From Takakia lepidozioides (lineage: Eukaryota > Streptophyta > Takakiopsida > Takakiales > Takakiaceae): a stretch of DNA of 64,000 nucleotides. Positions 44,203 through 55,557 of the stretch are shown piece after piece (positions within the stretch are counted from its first letter, which is position 1; each line of letters starts with the position of its first letter). The stretch covers positions 69,545,053 through 69,609,052 of the forward strand of contig CM060732.1 of NCBI GenBank assembly GCA_030704615.1. Reading direction: 5' to 3'. The position numbers and the translations under genes were made by a program. Under the pieces are notes generated by a model that was not told the DNA's origin, did no database searches, and worked only from the letters and a program-made list of their open reading frames with translations.

Positions 44203-45495
44203 CTACTGAGGATCATCATGGTGAGCTTGCTGCTGTTCTCCCTGATCCTCAACAGTGTGATGCTTCACGAACCATTCAGGCCATTGCCCCACCAGATTTT
44301 CTTCCTGAACCACCTCATCCGCCACAGGTGCTGCAGTGTCTTGATATTCTACCCCCGGTACCTCTGTCACAGGTGTGGGTATTACATGCACAGCAGGGTT
44401 TCCCCTGGACAACCGCTGCACCTTTGGAATCACTGTTTCCCTTACCAAGCCAGAATTTTCATAGAGAAGGTCACCCTTCTCAATTTCGGCCACGACCTGC
44501 TCTGTAGTAGGAATGTCCAACCTTTCTCCTTCCAGAGCAATTGGGGGTGATGCCACAGCATATACTAACTGTGGAACCTCTAAAACAACAGAGTCAATTG
44601 GTTGTGGTGGCTGTGGTATCGAAGTGACTTCCTCTTCCCTCTCTGAAGGCCCTGCTTCCAATAATAGCAGCTCTTTGTGCTGCTGTGCCCCATCCTGCAC
44701 AAGAGCTTGGGAAACATTATCGTGCGGTTTCCGTGAAGCCAGTGGATCCGCCACTACAGTCATACCCTGCCTCTATCTCTTAGACTGGTGTTGCGCTGCC
44801 AGTCCACCCTCACTGTATGAAGAGCCTTGCTCTTCAATTGCAGTGGTTTCTGCCTCAAACACTCCCATCTCCTTACGTTCCCAAGTATCAAGTATGCAAG
44901 AATCAAGAATTATTTGGGCAATGACTGGACCAGACACAATGATCGGAGACTTAGCAGCAGTGCCTTGTAACCTCTTCATCTCATCCACCAATCCATTGTA
45001 CATTAACTCCGCCCATGCGACATCCTCTCCCCTCAAAGCTTTCAAGATCTCCTCTGTGAATGACCTACTCAAATACTGTTGGTTCTGTTTCATGGCAAAC
45101 AGAACGTTCAGGATTTGGCCAACTTCCCTAAGCCCTGGGTACTCGGCTTTGGTACAAGCGTAGCCTTGAGTTTTAAAGAAACTCCCTTCTTGGAATAAAT
45201 TCCATATCTGCAATCTTGCCCTGTGCTCATCCACATCCACATGTCCTGATGGCAAATCAAACAATTGCTGCAGGTACTGGGGAGTAATTTCTATATCTAC
45301 TCCCCTCACCTGAGTAACTCCCGTCCGAGGCTCAAAGTTCTGAAGAAATTGTATCATGAACTGCCGATGATGCAAGGACCAGTCCTTGCGTAGCAATCCC
45401 TCCAATTGCAGCTCCTTCAGTAGCTGCACCGCCTGTGGTGTAGCAATCGTTTGCTTCTGTAAGATTGTGGTGCTCTTCACCCTGATATCCTCCAT
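44203..45495 (-). CDS. Retro A 3' ORF, N-terminal part with conserved in-frame TAG
   Basis: Starts MEDIRVKSTTILQKQTIATP. The 240-codon first part, homologous to retro B 62790-63512, includes ITPQYLQQLFDLPSGHV, FAMKQNQQYLSRSFTEEILK and LQGTAAKSPIIVSGPV. A TAG at 44773-44775 follows. The same frame then continues 187 codons with VVADPLASR, SEREEEVTSIPQPP and ENLVGQWPEWFV. Retro B has the identical AAG AGA TAG AGG context. The first part loosely recalls the plant transposon-protein domain found downstream of pol in Athila-like elements; I am not certain. Confidence 0.65.
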
Positions 45496-46253
45496 TCATC
45501 TCACTCTCTTCATTCTAGACAAACAGAAAGGTTTTGGTTGTAACAACTGAAGAAACGCCTGCAGGGCACAAAGCATAAAAGTATGGTTGGCGCAGAATGA
45601 AATGCGTAAGTGCTTGCCTGTGGGACTTGCAAGTATCGATTTAGATAAAATGTACTCTCCGTTCGTCCGTCCTTGTGCCACTGCGTAAGTAATAATGCGA
45701 GTGTGTAGTCTGTTATTTCCACCATAGCTTCAAAGCTATAGCTTTGATTGTCTCTCCCGTCGAGACGCCCGTTACTTGGAACGACGCCGACTCTTGCGTT
45801 CAGAATCCCTCTAAATTCTTGATCTTGCTTCTTGGAAAATACCCTCTGCAGGTAATTCTAGCTTATGATTGGCTGTTGGTTCTGTGATTGATTTTGTAAT
45901 TTAATTCCCTTCCGTGGATTTTCCCCCCTGGACTGTCCATTAGGATAGCCTATGTGACAAAGATTTCGCTTTTCTGTACTTGCAAAGGGTTCCGTTACCC
46001 TTTTCCTGTATGCATTAATGGGCCCACAATAAATTTCGGTTAATGTGTCGGGTAGGTACTTTGACGGCCAATTTTGTCTTCTTTCTTGATGACACTCATT
46101 CTTGTAATTCATGTCTGGCTGTGTGTCTCGCCCTGGCGTCCACGTGTCCATTTCTAAACCTGCCTCCGTCGGGTAGAAGCATGGTACGGGCCATCCAAAA
46201 GCGGCAACTTGCAGTCCATAAAAAATGGACATATGAAGTAGAAAACGCAGCAC
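45496..46253 (-). pseudogene. Retro A, 5' section of the 3' ORF region
   Basis: Homologous to retro B 62160-62790: CGPINAYRKRVTEPFASTEK matches the B text around GGPINEYGKRGTEQTASTEK. ITDYTLALLLTQWHKDGRTE matches the B LTDYTLAILLTQWH region. Split into several frames here. Confidence 0.65.
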
Positions 46254-46280
46254 GCGGGAACGAAGTCGGAAAAAGTTGAA

Positions 46281-47429
46281 TTTATTGTAGCCGTTGATTG
46301 TTTTTGTACATCAAGTTATTACCGTCGATTGGAGGTCGCCTTCATCGGGGGGTGGCTGAAGCGCGGGGACGACGAGCTACCATGTATGACACGCGATGCG
46401 CAACTAGAAGCTAGCTAGGACGTACGAGTTGATTGGGATTGGGAATGTGAAGAGATTGGGAAGAGATTGGGAATGTTTGATCACAAAAGTTTGCTTACCA
46501 TTTTGTAAGATTTTTAGTGATTAGCTTGTGATTGTTTCATCAACTCTACGCATGGGTGAAGTTCATTTTCATTTCTATGTTTCTATGGGCGCGCTTGGGT
46601 GGTGGTAGCAGAGGAAGCGGGCGATGCGAGCAGAGCTTATAAAGTGCAACATTGTGTGTTGCTGCCATAGCAGCAGAGGCACGAGGGTAGAGGAGTAGAG
46701 GAGGAGCTTGGGTGGGGATGCTCGGGTGTGCCATCGCTGGAAAAGCACTTGATTGTTGCCTGACTCTACCCTTGGTAAGTTTCGTTCAAGTTCGTGGCCA
46801 GTCGATTTGGTGTGCGGCATATCTGGAATTAGGTTCCTGCAAGCATGAATGTTTCTATCGTAGCGCCTGGAAAGAGATGGCAGATTGCCATCCAAATGAT
46901 GATCATGACTAGTAACTTTCCACTTGAACTCTACAAGTACGAGCCACCGCTGCGATCTTTCACGCCTGATTCTATACTTCTTGCATTGTGCATTTGAACA
47001 CAGGTGGTTAATTGCCTTTCTTGAATCTTGACAGTGATGCCTGTTTTGTTTATCATTCTCTATGGTGTGTTCCTTGTTGGGTTGGTATTTCTCCATTTTT
47101 TTCCCTGCCCAGAGAAGGATATACTTACGTCTTGTTAGTGAGTCTAGTTGAGCTAATTTTTGGAGCTACCTGCTAGCAATTCATGTTGTAAAACCCTAAA
47201 AATTTAGGCTGCACAGTCATTCATACATGACAGTTTGTATGTGACCATTACGGTGAGGGTACCTGCACGATGATTGATCACAAAAGTCTGCTTACTATTA
47301 CCTTTGTGAGGGGCTCACTCCAGTAGTTGGAGCTACCTTGATATAAACAATTGGTTGCATCAATCTGCTGTGTCTGAGCTACCTAGCAATTAGACCCCAA
47401 CAGGGCCAAGGCCTTAGGCTCAGAATCGA
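46281..47429. other. Spacer between retro A and a LINE fragment
   Basis: Contains a small tandem of GAGATTGGGAA (46440-46475) and one telo-box-like AAAACCCTAAAA. The 173-codon minus-strand ORF at 46575-47096 has no family resemblance and is treated as chance. Confidence 0.35.
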
Positions 47430-47690
47430 TACTTTGAAAGTTAGTGAACAGAGGTGCAAGCACTATACGGTCCTGAAGAGGGTGGCTCTCTGATGAGAAT
47501 ACCCGGGACACTGTTTTAGAAAATGGGTATTGCCTTCAGCGCGCCCACACATCGAGCATTGACAATCTCCCTTTCCTATCTGCATGTGTTATTTGTTCAA
47601 GAATTGACCCCCCGCCCTGGGGTTAAATTGTAGTTTAATGCTGAGGATAGGTAGGCCTTTCAGCCTAAGGTTCGCCCATGTCACAAACTG
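47430..47690 (-). mobile_element. LINE fragment, second copy
   Basis: Same segment as 12691-12910: GTGAACAGAGGTGC, CTCTCTGATGA, TTCCTATCTGCAT and GGATAGGTAGGCC in order, with small indels. The zinc motif is degraded here. Confidence 0.6.
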
Positions 47691-47699
47691 GAAACAAGT

Positions 47700-48180
47700 T
47701 CAGGGATGTTTATTCCTAACTTATTTTTGTTCAAGCATTATTCATGCTTCGGACGTGGCTTTAGACACTTCAGCCTCCAAGTGAGCTTCATCCAGCAGGG
47801 TCAGTTCTTCCTGCCCAAACTTCAGGTACTTGAAACATCTCCTCTACATTTTTCTGCCATGACTTCAAACTGTTTAACAGGACGGTCTTGCTTCCAAGAA
47901 ATAGAGTCTGTCATCTTAGGGTATCTGGTATTAGGCACTGAGCCCACCATCTGACCTTGAACTAACTCATGACTTTGAGAGCTCGAGGGTGGTGCACCAA
48001 ACTCGCCTTGAACAGCCGCATTAGCTATTGTAGAGCACGCTGACATGCTCTCTTTGAGCACCGAAAGCTGAATGGATTTTAAAGTTTTAGGCATGGTTGG
48101 AGTTGCTCTCCCACACGGCAATGCCTACTCCAAGGTCGGCCAACATGGTCGTTGTAACTTTAGTATTAATCCGTCTGCAG
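47700..48180 (-). pseudogene. Coding-like minus-strand remnant
   Basis: Two stretches look coding in different frames: SVPNTRYPKMTDSISWKQDR, then after a one-base shift KYLKFGQEELTLLDEAHLEA, ending at a stop near 47740. An exon-like RINTKVTTTMLADLG precedes it. Family unknown; probably a decayed gene piece. Confidence 0.3.
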
Positions 48181-48472
48181 TGGAAACATTTGAGTGAGAA
48201 TATCCAAAGCTTGTGTTTAGTTGTTTGACCTGTTTTGTGTATGTTCATCATAGTTACAACTGGAGGAGAACTCCACAGCAAGATATGTGCTGGAAGGGAG
48301 CACACAATTGTGGCATTTAATGATCGTGGGGAGGGATGAGGGGATCTGGCCTAATCTGGCCTACCATGCAAACTTGTGAACTGTTGTCGCTGGCTGGTTT
48401 CAAGTGAGACTGCATGCCCTTTTTTGTCAAGTTGCATTTGTATATAGCTTGTACCAAGTGTGGTCGTTGTTA

Positions 48473-48481
48473 TAAAAGGGA
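48473..48481 (+). promoter_or_regulatory. TATA box candidate
   Basis: TTATAAAAGGG, about 1.2 kb upstream of the coiled-coil/RING-like gene on the same strand. It would need a long leader or a leader intron to serve that gene, so the link is tentative. Confidence 0.3.
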
Positions 48482-48489
48482 CGGAATCA

Positions 48490-49663
48490 GCGAGGCAGGG
48501 GAAGAGTAGCAGATGTAGCATAGGTAGCTGAATGTAAAGTTTGTCACACTGGTAGTGGGTACCAAGTCCAGTCTATTCAAACAGGTGAACAGACCCCTGA
48601 GTTTGTGTCACTTATCTTTGTTGTTATGACTTCAAACTACTCTCCAACGAGCTACCCTTTTTGTGTTATAGTGAGGGGGGCAAGTGGATCCCATTTTTGG
48701 AGACCTGGACAGTAACCTATGTTATAGTGTGCAGAAGAAGGGCCCAACAGTGTGATTGTTGATTGCCAAGGAATTTTGAGTGTCTGTGTTGAAAATGTTT
48801 GGTTTCTCTTGCTGCCATGTTAGTCCTTGAAGAATTTACATTTTTACTATCCTCTGATTCCATCTGCTTGCCTGCATATGTTGTCGCATTTGTGGGGCTA
48901 CTATTCAACAAGTTTCAGCTGTTTGTGCAGCTGATTTGCGGGATGGCAGGTGGCCTGCGATTCTCCCTCACGCTACCTCCCACCACATCTTGCAAAAGCA
49001 TTACAGGTGTGGCACCCCCTTAGCTTTTGTGCAATCTGGTGTTCCCTACTCATATTTTCACTTTTATTGCGTACCTCATAGCCTAGGTGGGGTAGAGGGG
49101 TAGAGTAGTCTCTTGTTGTTGTAGCACGTGACAACCCAGCTCATCCTTGCGTACCTAATTACCTAAACTGAACCATGACGCTAGATTGAAGGAACTTGTC
49201 CCTTCTGTCAATCATTGGTTGGGATCGAAGAGGAATATGGCAATGCATATCATCAATATGTGAATGTTGATTCTCTGAAACTTCACCATGTGGGGGAATA
49301 TAGAATTTGGAAACGTGTGGAAAGCAGGTTTGTCATCTATGTGGATCACTTGCACTTCTTGAAGGCTGCCACTTGCGTTAACCAGAGACGATCCAGACTT
49401 GGCCTCTGATTGAAAAGGTAATTTCATGTCAGAATTAGGTAGTATGGTTGTCATGAAGCTGGAAATATCAGTAGTGTATAGGGTTTGTTGGTTTGTTGGT
49501 TCTCATGAAGCTGGAAATGTTGGTAGGGTGTTGGTTTGTAGCTCCATCCTTGCCCCCTCATGTTGCTGTCTCCGTACATAACCAACCTGGAGTTGTAAAA
49601 AACTAGTTTAATGGGAATGTGGGGCTGGGAGTATGTAGGGCACTCAGAAAGCGGTTCAAAACA
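48490..49663. other. Probable leader region of the 49.7 kb gene
   Basis: No coding exon can be supported. Repeated CATGAAGCTGGAAAT.TTGGTAG words occur near 49450-49530. Confidence 0.3.
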
Positions 49664-52600
49664 ATGGTGCAGTCGGGGAGTAAGTTACAGAATTCACCTA
49701 CGAATGGGAAGAGTTCCAATGCAGCATCTGAAGATACTATGGGCGAAAGAGGGGGGCACAAATCAGCAGATTACTTCAGGGATGTCCTCAAGCTGAATGC
49801 GACAGGCAAGAATCCCAAACAACTTCTCTTAGACAAAGACATCACCAAAGAACAATGTGCAAAGTTGTTTGGACAACCTGCAAACAAGAATGGCTACTTT
49901 TACATGGGTTGTACTGACAAGAGTATGATTCCCAAAATCGAGGACCTGTGGAGTAAGGTTCATGGGTATGATTGTAAGCCAACCGGTGGTATCATTGCAA
50001 ACTTGATGGCAAGGGGCATTGTCTATGAAAAAAGGACTGGACAAAAACTCAATTGGGCAGCATACGCGGCATGGACAGCTAACCAACAAGAAAGAATGAA
50101 GGAGCATCGAGAAGCAAAGGACCCTGGCAGCACAGACAGTAAGCCAAAGCTAGGAGTTTGTGAATTGAAAGACAGGCTACGCAAAACCCTAGGTAGAGGC
50201 AAAGAAGGACTGAAACAAACGCCTGAGCAAGTGATTGCAGAGATGGAAAGGAAAAAACATGAGCAAGAGTATGTGGCAACTGCCCTAGCGAGTCTTCAGG
50301 AACTACATGATTTGAAGTATGAGGAGATGTGTGGGGCAAAGGAAGAGTTGGAGAGGTTAAAGAAGGGGAAGTTGGACTTGATGGAGAAGACGCGGACTAT
50401 TCGGGTGCAAATGGAAGACAGACAATGGTGTCTTGCAGAGTGTCGGAACAAGATTGCAGACCTAGAGGCCAAACTCTCCCACGAGGGTGCCACAATCCGA
50501 GCCGGGGAAGAGACCTTAATGCAAAAAGAGGAAGAGAGTGTTGGGTTACTGAATTGTGGAAAGGGAAGACAGTCTGAGATGCAAAGGGAACTTGACCAAA
50601 AGAAATCAATTGAAGCAGAATTTTGGCTCAATGCTGATAAGACCGAAAAAGAGTTCAATGCTTTGTGTGATGCAGGGGACCAGGAAGACAAGGACATTAG
50701 AGTGGCAGAGAATGTGGTCGATGTTGCTGACACAAAGAGGAGTCTTATCCAAGATCAGATTGAGGCCTTGACAAATGGGGACAAAGGACTCGCCATCTAT
50801 CCTATGCCTATATGTCATCCTCAAGTGATCAAAGATAGTACGTCCATCAAGGATTTCCTGAAGGTCTCTCCTTGCCCTGTTTGCCACAAAGGTTTCCACT
50901 GTTGGGACATGGTGGTGGCATCTTGTAAGCACACTTACCATCCTGCTTGTATGGCATCCCATATGAAGACGTCAAGCAGGTGTAGGGACTTCAGCTGTTC
51001 AGAGATCATGCATCCTGATTGGTGTTCTAGTTTTGGGTTTAGGATTCTTGATCCAGAGGTGCAGGCACTTGCGGAAAAGCTGAGAGTCGTTGAGTTGCGC
51101 CAAAGGTGGATGTCAAAGCAACTTCACGAAGCCAGGGTTAGAAACGCCCAAGTTCCAGGTAAGATTGATTGCAACATTTCCATGTTTTCTTCTTCAGAAA
51201 ACTTGTGTGGTCCAAGGCTGTACCTCTTCATGTCCAATCCTCAGGACTGTAGTCCCAAGATTGGACCTTCAACCCCTTCAACTGACTATGAGTCTGAATG
51301 TGGGACTGCAAATGTTATTATTTGTCCTTTTAGTGGAGTGAATCCTTACTGGGGAGTCCTTATTGAGGAGTGTCATTCTTAACTAGAATTCTGAGTCTTC
51401 AGTCATGTGGAGTGTGAGTCCAAGTGCTGACTCATGTGGAGTATGAGTCGATGTGTTTAGTCATGGGGAGTGTGAGTCCACTTGCTGACTAATTACTGGG
51501 AGTATGAGTCCTTAATGATTTCCACTGATTTCCAGTTTGGAATCAGAGTCTTGTGGAGGGTCAGTCCATGTGCTTAATCATGTGGAGTGTGAGTCCAACT
51601 GCAAAATAATGGATGTGGAATGCGAGTCCTTATTGAGGAGCTTGCTTCTCAACTTGGAATCTGAGTCATGGCCTAGATGGAGTGTGAGTCCTAATTAGGG
51701 AGTGTGAATCTTGCTTGTAGTCCCACCATCAGCTGCATAGAACTTGGAAGTCTAATATGGGGGACAAAAAGTCCATTATGATGGAATGTGCACTCCCCAC
51801 ATAATTATTGTAGTCCAACTGTTGGCCAATGGTAAGGACTACAATGACTTGTCTGGACTCAAATTACAGTTAATGTTGTATTGGTAGACAGTAGGCACCA
51901 AGTGATCCAACAGCCTTCTCAAACCAGTTGTAATGGTGTAGGTGTGATAGCAGATGATGGCTTCATTGATGCCAACAAACGAAGACCAGGACCTCCATCT
52001 CAGGCCACCACCAACTATAGCGCATTCACCACCAACTACAGTGGAGGCCAAAGTGGACATGGTGGTAGTGTTGTGAACCAAAACTTCCCTCGAACTCCAA
52101 GCTCGTCAACTCTTCAAATGTCACCTTTGGGGCTGTCGCGGCCGGGGATCGTTGCACCAATTGTTGGTGATCCGTTGAACCCTGAGGTTGATGTCACACC
52201 TGATACCATCATGCAAGCGGTTTCAGCTTCAGGAAAGGGTCATGTCAAGAAGTTCTTCATTCCTGGTTCTCCACCATAAAAGATTCCTGGATCTCCACTG
52301 CTGGCTGCATTTGTTCCAGAGATTGTCACGACACATACGCTACAAAGTACACATGAAGATGTTGTGGACTTGACAATCCCATCCACTGTTGTTCCTCCTT
52401 ATGTGGATGTGAAGGTTGAAAGAGATGGTGCCCAAAATACTGGACATGTGGCAACCCTCTCATCAGACTCAGAATTGGGGTCACAGGGATTTGAAATTGA
52501 TGTTGGGGCCGACTCCCAGTCTGATTCTGATACAGTTGTGTTGCACAGTACCATAGGTGGAGGCCCCTCACAAGTTTCAGATCCTATATTTCATGTCACT

Positions 52601-53269
52601 CCACCAGTTGCTACCTCCCTTGTTGCTCCGCCAATATCCATTCCCGTAGTTCCAGCTCAATTGGATGGTGGTTCTCCATTACCTATGGTAGTATATGTAC
52701 CTCATGCCTTAGCGACAACCCCTCCTGTTCTTGGACCAGTGTTGAACCCCCCAGCTGCAGCCCTTGTCAGTCCACATGTTCAGGCAACAGGGAAGCGTAA
52801 ACGAGAACGAAAGAGATCTCGCAAGGCATTGAGTGCAGAGTATGCAAAGAAGCCCACCACTAGGGCGGATTCTAAGGTATCAATTGACAAGGATATGGAC
52901 AAGTGCCTAGGTAAAAGTACCCCCTCATCAAAGAGAGTTGTCGTGCACAAGCCCTTGGATACGAATGAAGACAATGATCTGAGCCACCATGATAAGAGTA
53001 ACTCAATCCCACGGGACGGCGTTGTGAAGGCCGCTCGGGGCCCTATTGTGAAGTCAATGAACACCGTGAAGAATCCTCCCAACTTGACCACTCAGGGGCC
53101 TGTTGTCAAGTCCCTTAATACTGTCAAGACCCCACCTAACTTGAAGATGGATGCAGGTTCTTCTGGTGCAGGCCCTAAGAAGAAGAAAAGAAAACATCAG
53201 AGTTCCAACCGGTCAGGTCGTACCCCTTATAGATACTTCTGCAGCTGTCCGCGGGGATTCCACAACTAG
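49664..53269 (+). CDS. Coiled-coil protein with RING-like Cys/His cluster, 2 exons; in-frame stop
   Basis: Exon 1 is 49664-51158 (498 codons plus 1 nt), then donor CCAG|GTAAGA. Exon 2 starts at 51888 after TTGGTAG, phase-compatible. With the first stop (TAA 52277-52279) the protein is 628 aa. Past that TAA the same frame stays open to 53269, suggesting a recent nonsense mutation or a small missed intron. N-terminus: a globular SADYFRDVLKLNATGKNPKQ region. Middle: about 200 residues of coiled coil. Then CPVCHKGFHCWDMVVASCKH, TYHPAC and CRDFSC, a RING-H2-like zinc cluster. The C-terminal part is Ser/Pro rich with NLS-like KRKRERKRSRK and KKKKRKH. Function unknown; the zinc cluster could be E3-ligase-like. 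The ATG chosen is the first in frame. Confidence 0.6.
51395..51720. repeat. Degenerate tandem repeat GTGGAGTGTGAGTCC in the intron
   Basis: About nine diverged units containing TGTGGAGTGTGAGTCC or ATGAGTC variants, spaced about 30-50 bp. All lie within the intron 51159-51887 of the coiled-coil gene. Confidence 0.65.
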
Positions 53270-53989
53270 GTACAAGCTGAGTACTGTACACTTATGCTTT
53301 TATCACTAATGTTAGAATAACTCTTGGTTGTTATTTTTCCAATTCATGCTCAAGTTTCTGATGCAATTTAACTCCTCTATGCATGATATATAGGACATAC
53401 ATCTGGTATACGTCTAGTGCTGAATTATGAGACAGAAGTATAGTAAGATCTTGAGCATTGTGGGTGGCAATGCAGGGCATGTGATTAGCAAACCGCCCCT
53501 ATGAGGACTTTACCACTCGCTACTGTCATTGTGGGGACAGGTCTCGTCTCTTCATCAGTACTTGTTCATTTATGACATGGCCACTTTGGGAGGCAGGCAC
53601 CAAGCAAAGGCTAGTCTTTCATCGATGGGGTAGAGGTTGGTGCCACGATATGTCAATGTTGAGCAGTTTAGAACTGGAAGAGGATGTGTTAGTTGTTACC
53701 ATTAGGTGCCCAGCCAAGTCATGTGATGTAGATTTGCCCTTGTGGTTTCTCGAGTAGCTCACAATGGACACATGACATGGATTGAGGGCATGCACATTAC
53801 TGTTCTTTGTTCATTTTCTGCTCATAGGTATGCTGTACATGTTTGAGTAAGGCAGCAATATCATGACAGTGGTTTTTGAAAACAATGCACTCTATTTTGC
53901 TATTTGTTTTTTATAGGAATTGCTAGAATACCTTTGTGCAGGCAGTCTACTGTCATTCATTCTATGTGAGAAAGATGGCTTTGAAAGGC
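53270..53989. other. Spacer before retro B
   Basis: No recognised feature. The 61-codon ORF at 53572 has no family. Confidence 0.35.
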
Positions 53990-54947
53990 TGTTAGAGGAC
54001 TGTCTGGGACTTAGACACTTTTACGGGATCTGTGGGGTACCCTTAATTTTTGCACAAACTGAGACCAACAGGAGCCTTAGGGGTGACAGCAGCACACTTT
54101 AGAGAGGGTTGTACACAGCCGTCACAGCCAACACAGCCCGACACAGCAACACAGCTTCGCACAGCCCGACACAGCCCGACACAGCAACACAGCCAGTCAC
54201 AGCCCGACATAGCCCGACACAGCCACACAGCCAGTCACAGCCCGTCACAGTTTCACACAGCCAGTCACAGCTTGACACAGCTGTCACGACCATAGGGAAC
54301 GGATAGCAAGACAGGGAACGACTGAGGGGAACAACATCTATGAATGGAACATGTAGTTCAAGGGTGACGGTTAGTGAGGGAAACGGTTAGAACAACGGGT
54401 AGGAAAATAAAGCGAGGAGCGAGGACAGGAGGCGGGGGACTTCTTGACATGACGGGGCGAGGGGACTTCGGACAGCACGGGGGGGGGAAATGAGGCAGAG
54501 AGCGTATCTCTGAGCAGAAAGAGGGAGAGCACGGAGTAGGAGAAGTGACGATCTGTTGTTACTTGATGAATGCAAGCTATAGAATTGTAATGTAGAGTAG
54601 ATTAGAGACACCATGGCTTCAGCCTGATACTTGATAGATATTAATCTGATACACACTTCATACTCACACTGTGTAGAGAGATCTGAGTGAAGCTGTGGAA
54701 TGAATGGATGAGTTGATGGAATCCGATAGATTGATGAAGCAAACTGATACTTAATTATCAATAGTAAGGTAGCTAGCTAACATGAATGCGGAAAGGAAAA
54801 CAAATAGGAAACACCCCCATGATACACTAGCTGTAGGTCATGACTGATTGTTCTAAGCGGGCTGAGTACTTAGAGATTTCCAACTCTTCTATCTTGGAGT
54901 TTCCGCCTCGGATAGCGAAGGGATGGGTGAGTAAAAACCACGCGACA
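53990..54947 (+). repeat. 5' LTR of retro B
   Basis: Starts TGTTAGAGGACTG and ends CGCGACA, about 958 bp. It aligns with the retro A LTR in blocks and contains the ACAGCC array at 54111-54295. A PBS-like sequence follows directly. Confidence 0.75.
54111..54295 (+). repeat. ACAGCC array in the retro B LTR
   Basis: About 19 copies of a 9-10 bp unit ACACAGCCCG or variant, in the same LTR position as the array in retro A but with a different copy number and order. Confidence 0.9.
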
Positions 54948-54949
54948 TT

Positions 54950-54968
54950 TGGCGACCATACTGGGGAA
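54950..54968 (+). promoter_or_regulatory. Primer binding site of retro B
   Basis: TGGCGACCATACTGGGGAA starts 3 bases after the LTR. It resembles the TGGCGCCGTTGCCGGGGA primer site familiar from plant Gypsy elements, with a few differences. Confidence 0.65.
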
Positions 54969-55535
54969 TTGAGTCATGAACAACCAGATGTGACAGGCAT
55001 CTGGTGGGATCATGGTGGTTGGACCATTAAAGAATTTGAAGTGAATCAAATTCCCTGTGGAACGAAGGAAGAAAGATTGTCCAAACAATTCTTTCAAAGG
55101 TTCTTGGAATTGCCAGACGGTTGTAAAGAAAATATTCTTAAGCGAGTGCATGATGCTAATCCGGAATGGGGTCTGGAGAAAGGAGTGATAAAGATTTATC
55201 AGATAGCCTGTAGAGGAAGAGCACGGTGGTTACCAACATTGGTTTATGTGATAGCCTTACTATCCATTAAGCGAGTAGAGTTTGAAGGCTGGGAGGAAAG
55301 AAAAGTGAATGTTTATACTCATATGCATGAAGAGCTTGTACTGGTAAAGAATTGGATTCCAAAGGATATTTTGTGGATCAAACTCACACCAAGAACAACT
55401 TTCCAGACTTGTTTGCCATATGGTTATATGGTAACGGAGACTTCAAGTATAGCCAAGGGTGCATTGAAGCTTGAAAGAAACCCAGGCATTTACGAGAGAT
55501 ATTACAGAAGAGAGTTTTGGTTATTGCCACATTAA
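54969..55535 (+). CDS. Retro B ORF1, before gag
   Basis: The open frame begins inside the LTR and ends at 55535. Text includes HEQPDVTGIWWDHGGWTIKE, KQFFQRFLELPDGCKENILK and FQTCLPYGYMVTETSS. No recognised domain. A separate ORF upstream of gag is a trait of some plant Gypsy lineages. Confidence 0.6.
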   Translation: MSHEQPDVTGIWWDHGGWTIKEFEVNQIPCGTKEERLSKQFFQRFLELPDGCKENILKRVHDANPEWGLEKGVIKIYQIACRGRARWLPTLVYVIALLSIKRVEFEGWEERKVNVYTHMHEELVLVKNWIPKDILWIKLTPRTTFQTCLPYGYMVTETSSIAKGALKLERNPGIYERYYRREFWLLPH

Positions 55536-55557
55536 AAAGAAATGAAAGACATGGGAC

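Larger units (their letters stand above)
33873..46280 (-). mobile_element. Retro A: 3' part of an LTR retroelement (Ty3/Gypsy type), nested insertion inside
   Basis: From right to left (sense direction) it has a 3' ORF region homologous to retro B at 62.2-64 kb, a polypurine tract, and a 3' LTR. Homology to retro B begins near 46.2 kb, equivalent to about 62.1 kb in B. Nothing matching gag or pol lies upstream, so the element is 5' truncated. It is interrupted by the DNA transposon at 35569-42684. Class is inferred from retro B, which carries the pol genes. Confidence 0.85.

Noticed and set aside
46575-47096. 173-codon minus-strand gene
   Set aside because: Composition is not coding-like, no domain, no splice or conservation signal; treated as chance.
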